This document shows positions 54,120-62,160 of a stretch of DNA of 64,000 nucleotides, piece after piece. A model generated the notes under the pieces. The model worked only from the letters and a program-made list of their open reading frames with translations, was not told the origin of the DNA and did not search any database. The position numbers and the translations under genes were made by a program. This DNA comes from Gracilimonas sp040904925. GTDB lineage: Bacteria > Bacteroidota > Rhodothermia > Balneolales > Balneolaceae. Position 1 is the stretch's first letter. Each line of letters opens with the position of its first letter. The stretch spans positions 180,285 through 244,284 of the forward strand of contig JBBDSP010000025.1 in assembly GCA_040904925.1 (NCBI GenBank), given 5' to 3'.

Positions 54120-55994
54120 TTATTGTGGACAAGTGTCCCACTGCGGTTGAAGATTGGTACTACCATCAAAACCTGCATTTAAATCAAAATCAATTGGTTT
54201 AGAATCTATATTAGACACACACCAGCTACTTATGTCCTGATTAAAAAATGTTGCGTTGCTAAACATCTCGTGCATCAACGTAACACTGCTTACATCCCAG
54301 CCCCCTATATCCTGATTAAAACTGGTTGCATCTCTAAACGTCCTGGACATATCCGTCACGTTACTCACGTCCCAACCTCCAATATCCTGATTAAAACTGG
54401 TTGCACCGCTAAACATACTCTGCATGTTGGTCACGTTGCTCACGTTCCAGCCTCCAATATCTTGATCAAAACTGGTTGCATTGACGAACATTAGATACAT
54501 CGATTCTACGCTGCTTACATCCCAATTTGAAATATCCTGATTAAAGTTTTCAGCATCCCAAAATAATCCGCTCAAAGTGGTCACACTGCTCACGTCCCAA
54601 TCTCCAATATCCTGATTAAAACTGACTACACCCTTAAACATCCTCCACATGCTGGTCACGCTGCTCACGTCCCAGCTTCCGATATTCTGGTTAAATGCAT
54701 CTGCCGAGCGAAACATCAAACTCATATCGGTCACGTTGCTTACGTCCCAACTTGAAATATCCTGATTAAAGTTAGACTTGGCATCAAGCAGAAGTGACAT
54801 ATCAGAAATAGTGGATGTGCAAATACCTGTTGACACATCTTCACCATTGTCAATCATTTGCTCTAATGTTGACCGGTCTACGGCTGTATATGTATTACCG
54901 GATGGGTCGCCATTTAAATAGCCTATTTGGCCAGGTTCGGCTTCGGGGCATACCACAGTATATTTATTTTCAGCCACGTAAAACAGCGGTTTCTCTTCAA
55001 AAACGGCCGTAATATCCCGTTCGGAATGCACCGTCACACTTATTTCGGGCGTGGTGCCTGATATCTCTCCCGCCCACTCTTTAAATTTCCAGTTATCTTC
55101 AGGCTCGGCCGTTAGGGTTACCTTTGTTCCATAGTCATATTCGTTTTGGTCCGGATCCTTAGCAATGGAGCCCTCTCCCTGCATACCTATATCCAGGGAA
55201 AAGGTCTTGCGCTGGAACACCGCCGTTACGGCCTTGGCGGTGTCAATAGTGATCTGTGTGGGATTCATTGATCCAGTCACATCGCCGTTCCATTCTACAA
55301 ATTCCCAGCCTTCGGCGGCACTGGAAGTAAGCTCTATAACATCTCCGTATTCATAATCCTTGGCTTTGGAAACTACCTGTTCAGAAACTCCTCCACTACC
55401 CTGGATGTTTACTGCCAGTTCGTAGCTTTTCTTTTCAAAGACAGCAGTGACTTCTTTAGGGTCATCAACAGTAACTTCGACCGGATTTTCACTCCCGTCT
55501 GCATCTCCGGTCCATTCTACAAAACGATATCCCTGAGCGGGAGTAGCAATCAATTCAACTACAGTGCCGTGTTCATACTCGCTTGATTTCTGAGCCAATA
55601 CATTTTCTTGTATAGATCCTTCCCCTTCAATATTGGCTGTTAGATCATAATTCTTGAGCTCAAAGTTGGCCGTAAGATTAAAGTCCTGACTTACCGTCAA
55701 TGGCAGTGGATTTACAGTTCCTTCCATATCGCCGCTCCAGCCGGAAAATACATATCCGTCCCCGGGATTTGCCAAGAGCTGGATTTCCTTGCCTTCTTCA
55801 TAGGTCTCTTCGGTAAAGGGGGAAACCGTTCCGGCATCCGAGGGAGTCATATTCACCGATACCGTGTAGGTTACCGGTTCCGTGTCCCCATCATCTTCAT
55901 TGTTATTCGTATCCGGGCCTGTACCGGAGTCCCCGCAGGCGACAAGGGTGATCATTATAATGGCTGTGATCGAAAGGGATAGTAGTCGTCTCAT
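54120..55994 (-). CDS. Lipoprotein with four bacterial-repeat domains and BspA-type (DUF285) repeats
   Basis: A 624-residue surface protein. The N-terminus has a lipoprotein signal (ITAIIMITLVACGDSG). Four similar 70-residue modules follow (about residues 40-330), each ending in a GW/EW-G-D...VTAVFE pattern as in the bacterial-repeat/InlB-B type. The last 200 residues are BspA-family leucine-rich units with FNQDI-xx-WDVS-x-V, in a strict 25-residue period. BspA proteins bind host or matrix targets and other cells. Function here is inferred. Confidence 0.85.
   Translation of the reverse strand: MRRLLSLSITAIIMITLVACGDSGTGPDTNNNEDDGDTEPVTYTVSVNMTPSDAGTVSPFTEETYEEGKEIQLLANPGDGYVFSGWSGDMEGTVNPLPLTVSQDFNLTANFELKNYDLTANIEGEGSIQENVLAQKSSEYEHGTVVELIATPAQGYRFVEWTGDADGSENPVEVTVDDPKEVTAVFEKKSYELAVNIQGSGGVSEQVVSKAKDYEYGDVIELTSSAAEGWEFVEWNGDVTGSMNPTQITIDTAKAVTAVFQRKTFSLDIGMQGEGSIAKDPDQNEYDYGTKVTLTAEPEDNWKFKEWAGEISGTTPEISVTVHSERDITAVFEEKPLFYVAENKYTVVCPEAEPGQIGYLNGDPSGNTYTAVDRSTLEQMIDNGEDVSTGICTSTISDMSLLLDAKSNFNQDISSWDVSNVTDMSLMFRSADAFNQNIGSWDVSSVTSMWRMFKGVVSFNQDIGDWDVSSVTTLSGLFWDAENFNQDISNWDVSSVESMYLMFVNATSFDQDIGGWNVSNVTNMQSMFSGATSFNQDIGGWDVSNVTDMSRTFRDATSFNQDIGGWDVSSVTLMHEMFSNATFFNQDISSWCVSNIDSKPIDFDLNAGFDGSTNLQPQWDTCPQ
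54246..54770 (-). repeat. Seven 75-nt tandem units inside the BspA-like gene
   Basis: The phenylalanine codon opening each DUF285 unit recurs every 75 nt from 54770 to 54245, which is exactly 7 x 75. An eighth partial unit follows. Neighbouring units are strikingly alike at DNA level (GATATTGGAGG and AATCAGGAT-type blocks recur), so the array could change length by slippage or recombination. Confidence 0.85.
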
Positions 55995-56231
55995 AATCTA
56001 TTGGTTTTATAATTAACAGATATGCACCAACGATCATATATTGACGAAGGTCAGTTAAATCCGTATTTCAGGTCTTATATTGAAATACGTGCTGATATTC
56101 AGAATCAGCTCAAAATTTATTATTAATATTAAATCACCCCTCAAGTAACCATTAGCTATTAACAGGTAAGGGATTTGCAGATAAGCATCGACTTGTTCTG
56201 CCTTGAATGTTGAATGTTCCCTATTCGAAAT
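55995..56231. other. Intergenic, no gene seen
   Basis: AT-rich spacer between the BspA-like lipoprotein and the MFS gene. I see no ORF or clear terminator. Near its right end, at 56207-56229, it carries a copy of an AACATTC-type element also found after other genes (see findings). Confidence 0.5.
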
Positions 56232-57482
56232 TCACCGGCTTTCCTGCCAGGCCTGTTCATTTTTAGTGATGGTAAAGCTCCAGACAATTCCTCCAAGAGC
56301 CATAATTCCACCATATACCAGGATGAGCGGTTTTACCGTCATAATATCAAACTCGAGGAGCAACGAGGCGATGGTGGTTGAGATGGAGCTTCCGATCGTG
56401 AATAACAACCATTCCGTACTGAAGATCCGGCCGCGAAAGGTGTCCTGTGTTCTTTTTTGAAGGAGTACCGTGCTTGTCACCCAGTTTGCCCCCGAAGCGG
56501 CATGAGCCAGCAGCACAAAGATAAGCATCAGCACCAGTTCATTCACAAACCCCACGATCATATACATCAATCCGCAGAAGGTGATCGCCAGTCCCATTAC
56601 CATGACCCAGTCTTTTTCATCACTGAATAAACGGCGGCCTATGATCGGACCGATCCCCGTTCCAAATCCACGGGCGGCATACAGCAATCCAAGTCCTACA
56701 CTTCCCATCATCAGCACTTCTTCACTCACAATTATGAGCAAATAAACCAATCCCCCTAAAAACACTGTTGAAGTTCCTTTTGCCAGCGAAGGCCTGAGGA
56801 TGTGCCGGTTTGCAAATAAATAGCTCAATCCTTCTTTTATTCCCTTCAGCGGATTACGCGTTCTGTACATCTCTTCTTTCGACAGTCGTGTTTGAGGAAT
56901 GGTAGCTCGATATACAAACCAGGCCGAAAGTACGTAGGTCATGGAATCCAGGATAAGCACCATATCGGTTCCCAGCCACTCGGTTGCAAATCCCCCGATG
57001 GCCATTCCCGTTGTGAAGATAATACTCCACGTGGCCGTTGAGATGATGTTGGCGTTGGTCAGGTTTTCTTCGGAGGTGACATTGGGAATGGAAGAAGTCT
57101 TTGCCGGTTCGAACACAGCTGAAAGCATCATCTGAATGGCGGTTAACACGTAGGCCAACCAAAGCATCTCCGGAGATTGAACCAGGAGAATTCCAAGAAC
57201 GGCCACGCCCCGAAACAGATCACACCAGATCATAAGCTGTCGGCGGTTGAAGCGGTCGGCCAGATACCCGGCGAAGGGTGAGAAAAAAGCGAGGCTCAAC
57301 ATTTTAACTACAATGATCAGCCCAAGTAAAAATTCTGAATCGGAATAGCGGCTAATGATGGCATAAAGTGCGAGAAGCCCGAACCAGTCCCCGAAATTGG
57401 ATACCGACTGTGCCAGCCAAAGCCGGCGGAAGTCGTGGTTTTCTTTGATGAGGGTTAAATACGGACGGAGGTTTTTTAGCAT
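56232..57482 (-). CDS. MFS transporter (MFS_3/enterobactin-exporter-like)
   Basis: A 416-residue protein with twelve hydrophobic helices. It opens with LRPYLTLIKENHDFRRLWLAQ and has the MFS signature between helices 2 and 3 (GYLADRFNRRQLMIWCDLFRG). The style matches the MFS_3/EntS-type efflux group. The substrate is unknown. It stands alone with repeats on both sides, so it may be mobile or dispensable. Confidence 0.82.
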   Translation of the reverse strand: MLKNLRPYLTLIKENHDFRRLWLAQSVSNFGDWFGLLALYAIISRYSDSEFLLGLIIVVKMLSLAFFSPFAGYLADRFNRRQLMIWCDLFRGVAVLGILLVQSPEMLWLAYVLTAIQMMLSAVFEPAKTSSIPNVTSEENLTNANIISTATWSIIFTTGMAIGGFATEWLGTDMVLILDSMTYVLSAWFVYRATIPQTRLSKEEMYRTRNPLKGIKEGLSYLFANRHILRPSLAKGTSTVFLGGLVYLLIIVSEEVLMMGSVGLGLLYAARGFGTGIGPIIGRRLFSDEKDWVMVMGLAITFCGLMYMIVGFVNELVLMLIFVLLAHAASGANWVTSTVLLQKRTQDTFRGRIFSTEWLLFTIGSSISTTIASLLLEFDIMTVKPLILVYGGIMALGGIVWSFTITKNEQAWQESR

Positions 57483-57563
57483 GGCTTATGGCTGTCAGCG
57501 ATCAGCTTTCAGCTCTCAGGAATTTGGTCTTTTTATTGAAGCTTGGCATGAAATTAATTTTGG

Positions 57564-57653
57564 GTCATGCTGAGGATACTTCCGAAGCATCTTCACAAGT
57601 TAATGAGTCTTTGTGCCTGTGCGCAGATCCTTCGGAAGTATCCTCAGGATGAC
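57564..57653. repeat. Inverted repeat with 29-nt arms
   Basis: The left arm (57564-57592) and right arm (57625-57653) are reverse complements at 27 of 29 positions, around a 32-nt spacer. The arms begin GTCATGCTGAGGATACTTCC and GTCATCCTGAGG (right arm read on the minus strand). Repeats of this GTCAT-CTGAG type are scattered in many Bacteroidota genomes. No transposase lies between the arms. Confidence 0.9.
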
Positions 57654-57692
57654 TACCATCAAAGTTAGGTGTTCCTTATTCAGTGTTGGATG

Positions 57693-58139
57693 TTATTTAA
57701 CGCCGGTGCTTCCAAACCCTCCTTCGCCGCGATCCGTTTCATCGAGTTCATCCACTTCCACTACCGGGAATTGCGTAACCGGAGCGATCACCATCTGGGC
57801 AATACGGTCGCCGTGATTAACCACAAATTCCTCTTCCCCGTGATTAATAGCGATCATCTTCAATTCTCCGCGATAGTCCGCATCAATGGTGCCGGGCGTA
57901 TTCAACATGGTGATGCCGTGCTTAATAGCCAGGCCGCTGCGAGGACGAACCTGCGCTTCGTACCCTTCCGGCAAAGCCATTTGCAGTCCGGTTGGGATCA
58001 TCGTTCGTGCTCCCGGTTTAATTACAATAGGTGTTTCAACGGCAGCCCTGATATCCATTCCGGCTGCTGCCACCGATTCATAGCTTGGAAGTTGCAGATC
58101 TTTAGCGTGCGGTAGCTTTTTGATCAGTATTTTTTTCAT
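57693..58139 (-). CDS. dut: dUTP diphosphatase
   Basis: A trimeric dUTPase of 148 residues (start ATG 58137-58139, overlapping the upstream stop as ATGA; a longer frame is not supported). Conserved motifs are RPRSGLA, GTIDADYRGEL, NHGDRIAQMVI and RGEGGFGSTG. It hydrolyses dUTP to dUMP and keeps uracil out of DNA. It is translationally coupled to the DUF3108 gene. Confidence 0.96.
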   Translation of the reverse strand: MKKILIKKLPHAKDLQLPSYESVAAAGMDIRAAVETPIVIKPGARTMIPTGLQMALPEGYEAQVRPRSGLAIKHGITMLNTPGTIDADYRGELKMIAINHGEEEFVVNHGDRIAQMVIAPVTQFPVVEVDELDETDRGEGGFGSTGVK

Positions 58140-58933
58140 AGTTCTTCTCGTGTGTAGTCGATCATTCGTACAATTACATTTCCCCAAAACACTTTGACCC
58201 TGGCCTCCAGCGGAACGCGCAGATCATCATCCAGAAACCACGCCCTGAAATCTCCCGAAAAGCCAAAAGGCCCTTCGATATCCTCTGTAGTTCCCTCAAG
58301 TTTATACGCCATGATGGGCTCATCAAACGCATCATATCTGCGCTCTTCTTTTTCCCTTGAATTTTTAGCGTAGATGTAGCCTTTCTTCTTGCTCACATAC
58401 ACCGGCATTTTAAAATCCTCCTCACTTCCGGCAAACAACCTGGAAAAATAAAAGATCACGTGGCCTGAAGTAGCCGGCTCTTCCAGATCCAAAGTATCCC
58501 GCGTGTCATCTTCTTCTTTATAATATACCTTCCCAATATCGCGGTCGAACCAGTACTCGATCTCCTTATATTCTTCCTCATCCACATCATCTTTCCAGAA
58601 GTTGGATTCCACCGGAAGGCCATCCTCATTCACAAAAAATAAACTGTGATACTGATCCAGCTCATCTCCAACAAAAGGAATGGAGCCATTCGACTCGATC
58701 TCAGTGAGAATATGCTTGCGTTCCTGATCCTGATACAAAGAATCACTGAGCAATGTGACATTCACCCAGCCCAGCTTCAGGAAACCATATTTCACCTCAT
58801 AACGGAAAGTTTCCTTCACCGAAAAGAGCTCTTCCATCGATGGAGGCTCGGTATCTTCAGCGGGAAAGTCATGCTGTGCTGCCGCGGGAATGGCGAGCAG
58901 AAAACAAATTATGAGGAGAAGAATATTTTTCAT
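58136..58933 (-). CDS. DUF3108 periplasmic protein
   Basis: A 265-residue protein with a signal peptide (NILLLIICFLLAIPAAAQ) and the DUF3108 pattern (KETFRYEVKYGFLKLGWVNV, SNGSIPFVGDELDQYHSLF). Its role is not established; many members are predicted lipid- or glycan-handling periplasmic proteins. It precedes dut with a 4-nt overlap and follows the YffB-like gene by 20 nt. Confidence 0.8.
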   Translation of the reverse strand: MKNILLLIICFLLAIPAAAQHDFPAEDTEPPSMEELFSVKETFRYEVKYGFLKLGWVNVTLLSDSLYQDQERKHILTEIESNGSIPFVGDELDQYHSLFFVNEDGLPVESNFWKDDVDEEEYKEIEYWFDRDIGKVYYKEEDDTRDTLDLEEPATSGHVIFYFSRLFAGSEEDFKMPVYVSKKKGYIYAKNSREKEERRYDAFDEPIMAYKLEGTTEDIEGPFGFSGDFRAWFLDDDLRVPLEARVKVFWGNVIVRMIDYTREEL

Positions 58934-58953
58934 GAGTTTTTCAGCGTGAACTG

Positions 58954-59316
58954 CTATTTGGCTTCTTCTTCGTCCTCAGCTATAAAAGCCTCAAAGGATT
59001 CTTCGTCATATCCAACCAGCACCGATTCTTCTTTCAACAGTACCGGACGTTTGATCATGGTTTGATGTTTCAGCAGCTGCTCAAAGAGTTCGTCATCAGA
59101 AAGGTCTTTATCAGCCAGACCAAGGTCTCTCCACTTTCGTCCTCTTTTGTTCACCAGTACATCCAGTCCTACCTTGAATTCCAGCTCTTTCAATTCATCG
59201 CGGGTGAAGGGATCTTTTTTTACATCAATGAATTCATACTCGACTTCATTTTCCTCCATCCATTTTTTGGTATCCCTGATCTTATTACAATTTTTGATTC
59301 CGGCAATATGAAGCAT
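58954..59316 (-). CDS. ArsC/YffB-like thioredoxin-fold protein
   Basis: A 120-residue protein of the arsenate reductase/Spx family. Cys10 in IKNCNKIRDTKKWM is the redox residue, and VLVNKRGRKWRDL matches the YffB branch rather than Spx. It may be a glutathione- or thiol-dependent reductase. A canonical arsenate reductase or regulatory Spx function is less likely. Confidence 0.78.
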   Translation of the reverse strand: MLHIAGIKNCNKIRDTKKWMEENEVEYEFIDVKKDPFTRDELKELEFKVGLDVLVNKRGRKWRDLGLADKDLSDDELFEQLLKHQTMIKRPVLLKEESVLVGYDEESFEAFIAEDEEEAK

Positions 59317-59390
59317 CGTATTATTATGGTGAAAGATTTTGTATTTTTAAGCTCTTAAAGATACGGTTTGTTTCTGCAAATCCGAACGTA

Positions 59391-59921
59391 ATGAATCCCC
59401 GGTTCGTGCCTTTTATGTCAAAATTTACTTCTTTTTTTGTGATCGCCTTTGCATTGCTGCTAACGGTGAGCTGTACCCGAAACGATGCCCAGCGTGAATT
59501 TGAACAAGAGGCCTACCGATCGCCGGATGGTTACACCGAAACGGCCCAAAATAATGGAGAAGTCTTGTCCAACGACCCAGATGATTGGCGTACCTCTCCT
59601 CTTTTTCAGGGGCTTATTATCGTGAAGCCACCATATCCTAATCCGGTAACCACCAACCAGCCTGTATGGTTTGAGATCGGTGTGACAGGAGTTAATTCCA
59701 TAAATGGTCTTCAGGTTTTCACAAGACTTGATAATGGAGAATTTATAAGTCTTTTTGAAAATTTTGAAACCCTTCAACCTGGAGATTTCCCTCCTTTCCA
59801 GATCAACCCCATTGAATTTGGAATGAACGGCACGCCCGAAGGCGCACGCGGATTGAACCGGATTTATATCTTCAACGCCAATTCCCAGCTGATCTCCTAT
59901 GGCGATATTTTGGTGGAATGA
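59391..59921 (+). CDS. Lipoprotein of unknown function
   Basis: A 176-residue protein (ATG at 59391 or, eight codons later, at 59415). The signal segment (FFVIAFALLLTVSCTR) ends in a lipobox. The mature part has VKPPYPNPVTTNQPVWFEIG, an Ig-like or sorting-signal-like phrase, and ends in SYGDILVE. The family is not recognised. It is divergent from the YffB-like gene. Confidence 0.65.
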   Translation: MNPRFVPFMSKFTSFFVIAFALLLTVSCTRNDAQREFEQEAYRSPDGYTETAQNNGEVLSNDPDDWRTSPLFQGLIIVKPPYPNPVTTNQPVWFEIGVTGVNSINGLQVFTRLDNGEFISLFENFETLQPGDFPPFQINPIEFGMNGTPEGARGLNRIYIFNANSQLISYGDILVE

Positions 59922-59983
59922 TCACTTAAATTTTACCGATCCCGAAGAAGACCGAACAAACACTGATCTAAGTAATTCTATTT

Positions 59984-60574
59984 ATGCCTGATTTGATAAT
60001 TAACTCTAATAAACAGTTATCAGCATTTTTTGAAGAACATTTTCAACTTAATGATAAAGGGATGAATGAGTTAATTACATCATTCAAGACCAAAAGAGAA
60101 TCAAAGCATTCATTCATACTTCAAGCCGGGGAAGTTGAAGAGCAGCTCAAGTTTGTGCATTCTGGTTTTATACGCGAATATTATGCTGAAGAAGCTATTG
60201 AACACAACATTAACTTTTTTGAACCTGGCGAATTTTCTACCGACTTTCTCTCTTTTCAAAGTGGACAACAAACCCGAAAATGGCACCAATGCCTAACCGA
60301 TATAGAACTGCGAGTTCTTTCCAAATCTCAGTTCAATCACCTTTTAGCCAAATATAGCTGTGGACGAGTTATCGTTGAAAAAGCCTTCCAAAATATTCTG
60401 GAGTGCTTAGAGTCAAAAGCTTATAACCGACTCACCAAAAAACCAGAAGCAATGTATCAACATATTCTGGAGCACAATCCAAGTTGGGTTCAGCACATCC
60501 CTCAATATCACCTCGCTTCTTTTCTCAATATTACCCCTGAAACGTTAAGCCGTATTCGAAAACGCATTTCTTGA
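59984..60574 (+). CDS. Crp/Fnr-family transcription regulator
   Basis: A 196-residue regulator with an N-terminal cyclic-nucleotide-binding-like beta roll (SKHSFILQAGEVEEQLKFVH, FEPGEFSTDFLSF) and a C-terminal helix-turn-helix (YHLASFLNITPETLSRIRKR). This C-terminal form is common in Bacteroidota. The ligand is unknown. It is followed by an HD and an MBL gene in the same direction, which it may control. Confidence 0.88.
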   Translation: MPDLIINSNKQLSAFFEEHFQLNDKGMNELITSFKTKRESKHSFILQAGEVEEQLKFVHSGFIREYYAEEAIEHNINFFEPGEFSTDFLSFQSGQQTRKWHQCLTDIELRVLSKSQFNHLLAKYSCGRVIVEKAFQNILECLESKAYNRLTKKPEAMYQHILEHNPSWVQHIPQYHLASFLNITPETLSRIRKRIS

Positions 60575-60626
60575 TCCAAATCAATGCCATAAGTTTTGTA
60601 ATGGTTTACCTTTCACAGAAAAAGAA

Positions 60627-61157
60627 ATGGAACCCCAAAACATTGTTATTGATAACATACTATCTACCCATCAAATTGGATTAGGCAAGCATTATAATAA
60701 GTACCGAAATCATGTTTATCGGGTATTTAATTACTGCCTTTTATTGGATGCAAGCCCAGCCAATAAAAAGAAATATGCTATCGCTTCAGCATTTCATGAT
60801 CTGGGAATATGGACAAACCACACTTTTGATTACTTAGAGCCTTCCATACGTCTTGCCAAAGATTATTTATCAAAAATAGGTAACAAAGAATGGCAAGATG
60901 AAATCTCTCTAATGATAGATATGCATCACAAGAAAAGCATCTATAGAGGGCAGTTTTCACAAACGGTAGAAACTTTTAGAAAAGCTGATTGGGTTGACGT
61001 ATCCCTTGGCCGCAAAACATTTGGTTTGTCTGCAACCAATATAAAAGCTATTCAAAAACTATTTAAAAACGATGGTTTCACTCTTTTTCTAATACTAAAG
61101 GGCATAAAAAACTTTCTTCGACATCCTTCCAACCCTTTACCCATGTTTAAAGATTAA
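60627..61157 (+). CDS. HD-domain metal-dependent hydrolase
   Basis: A 176-residue protein with the HD signature: His29 (YRNHVYRV), His57-Asp58 (SAFHDLGIW) and Asp121 (RKADWVD). HD proteins hydrolyse phosphoesters such as nucleotides; the substrate here is unknown. It sits 52 nt after the Crp/Fnr gene and 3 nt before the metallo-beta-lactamase-fold gene. Confidence 0.82.
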   Translation: MEPQNIVIDNILSTHQIGLGKHYNKYRNHVYRVFNYCLLLDASPANKKKYAIASAFHDLGIWTNHTFDYLEPSIRLAKDYLSKIGNKEWQDEISLMIDMHHKKSIYRGQFSQTVETFRKADWVDVSLGRKTFGLSATNIKAIQKLFKNDGFTLFLILKGIKNFLRHPSNPLPMFKD

Positions 61158-61160
61158 ATT

Positions 61161-61838
61161 ATGCTCGAAATCGCAAAAGATGTATATCATATCCCACTCA
61201 TGCCCAGAAATAGTATCAATGCTTACCTTATTGAAGGTTTTTTAGTAGATGCAGGTATCCGTAGTTCATACAAGAAACTTGGTAGGAGTCTGCAAAATAT
61301 GAACGTTCATACCCATGTTTTGACACATGCCCATGCCGACCATCAGGGAAGTAGTAAAAAAATCTGTGAATTGTTTGACCTGCCCTTCTGGTGTAGTCTT
61401 GAGGAAAAAGCTCAAGCTGAAAGTGGAATGGCCACTAAAGAATATCCAAAACAAAATCATATAGTCACCAAGTTTCAGCAAAAATACTGGGCTGGTGAGG
61501 GTCGAAAAGTAGATAAGACTATTCGAGAAGGTGATACGCTGGGTAATTTCAAGGTTATTGAAACACCCGGTCATTCGAGTGGTCACCTTTCGTTTTTCAG
61601 AGAACGTGATGGCGTTCTAATATTAGGTGATACGGCCTTAAACATGAATCTTCTTACAACAAATAAGGGACTCCATGAACCCCCTATTTTGTTTACAAAA
61701 GATAAAGAGTTAAACAGATTATCATTAAAAAAGTTAGCGAAGTTAAAGCCTGAAATTCTATGTTTTGGACATGGTCCGGTACTTCAAAATAAAAATGGTG
61801 AGTTTGAGCAATTTGTACATGATATTATATCACTATAA
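61161..61838 (+). CDS. Metallo-beta-lactamase-fold hydrolase
   Basis: A 225-residue MBL-fold protein with the zinc motif THAHADHQG (His56, His58, Asp60, His61), then TPGHSSGHLSFF, GDTALNMN and a final CFGHGPVL. The substrate could be a thioester, lactone or phosphodiester; none is indicated by the sequence. It forms a run with the HD protein. Confidence 0.85.
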   Translation: MLEIAKDVYHIPLMPRNSINAYLIEGFLVDAGIRSSYKKLGRSLQNMNVHTHVLTHAHADHQGSSKKICELFDLPFWCSLEEKAQAESGMATKEYPKQNHIVTKFQQKYWAGEGRKVDKTIREGDTLGNFKVIETPGHSSGHLSFFRERDGVLILGDTALNMNLLTTNKGLHEPPILFTKDKELNRLSLKKLAKLKPEILCFGHGPVLQNKNGEFEQFVHDIISL

Positions 61839-61912
61839 CTCTTTTAATCTCGTTCCCGTAATCCATCACATCCGCTATTTAGTTTGATGAGGACAAAAAT
61901 CATGATACTCCT

Positions 61913-62119
61913 TCAATCCTGGTTCAGCATGAAGGAGTAGAAATATCCATCTGGCCGGTAGTTCGAATTTTGAGATCCCTCGTGTTCAACAACGTCTCCC
62001 TTAGCTATCAGGATGTACTCGGGATTGACAACTACAAAAAAATCGTCCATCGCTGATCGATCTATCGGTCCATCGCATTTCAAACTGAATGTTAAATGGC
62101 CTTCGATCCCATTTAACAT
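61913..62119 (-). pseudogene. Possible gene fragment, 68 codons
   Basis: The frame has a protein-like composition after about residue 20 (DDFFVVVNPEYILIAKGDVV), and its first codons fall inside the inverted repeat. A TAA immediately precedes its ATG. This looks like the C-terminal end of a gene cut by the repeat, but a small real gene or chance are also possible. I cannot name the family. Confidence 0.3.
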
Positions 62120-62136
62120 TTATCATTTTAACATTC
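62087..62136. repeat. Inverted repeat AATGTTAAATGG / CCATTTAACATT plus a third half-site
   Basis: Perfect 12-nt arms at 62088-62099 and 62109-62120 with a 9-nt spacer, followed by TTTAACATTC at 62127-62136, which is the reverse complement of the left arm's first ten bases (GAATGTTAAA at 62087-62096). No IS gene is near, so the origin is unclear. Confidence 0.75.
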
Positions 62137-62160
62137 AAAATTTTTCAAGACCTTCAGCGC

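Larger units (their letters stand above)
61839..62160. other. Intergenic with a possible gene remnant and inverted repeat
   Basis: This 322-nt gap between the MBL-fold and APC genes contains a 68-codon minus-strand reading frame (61913-62119) and an AATGTTAAATGG-based inverted repeat (62087-62136), both listed separately. No promoter is evident. Confidence 0.5.

Noticed and set aside
54246..54770. CRISPR array
   Set aside because: The 75-nt period is in frame with a protein and there are no repeat-spacer alternations; it is a coding tandem repeat.
57564..57653. Rho-independent terminator
   Set aside because: The stem is long but the loop is 32 nt and no T-run follows; a dispersed repeat fits better.
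62089..62160. Upstream start of the APC permease
   Set aside because: It lies in the inverted repeat and adds 24 residues before the conserved first helix.
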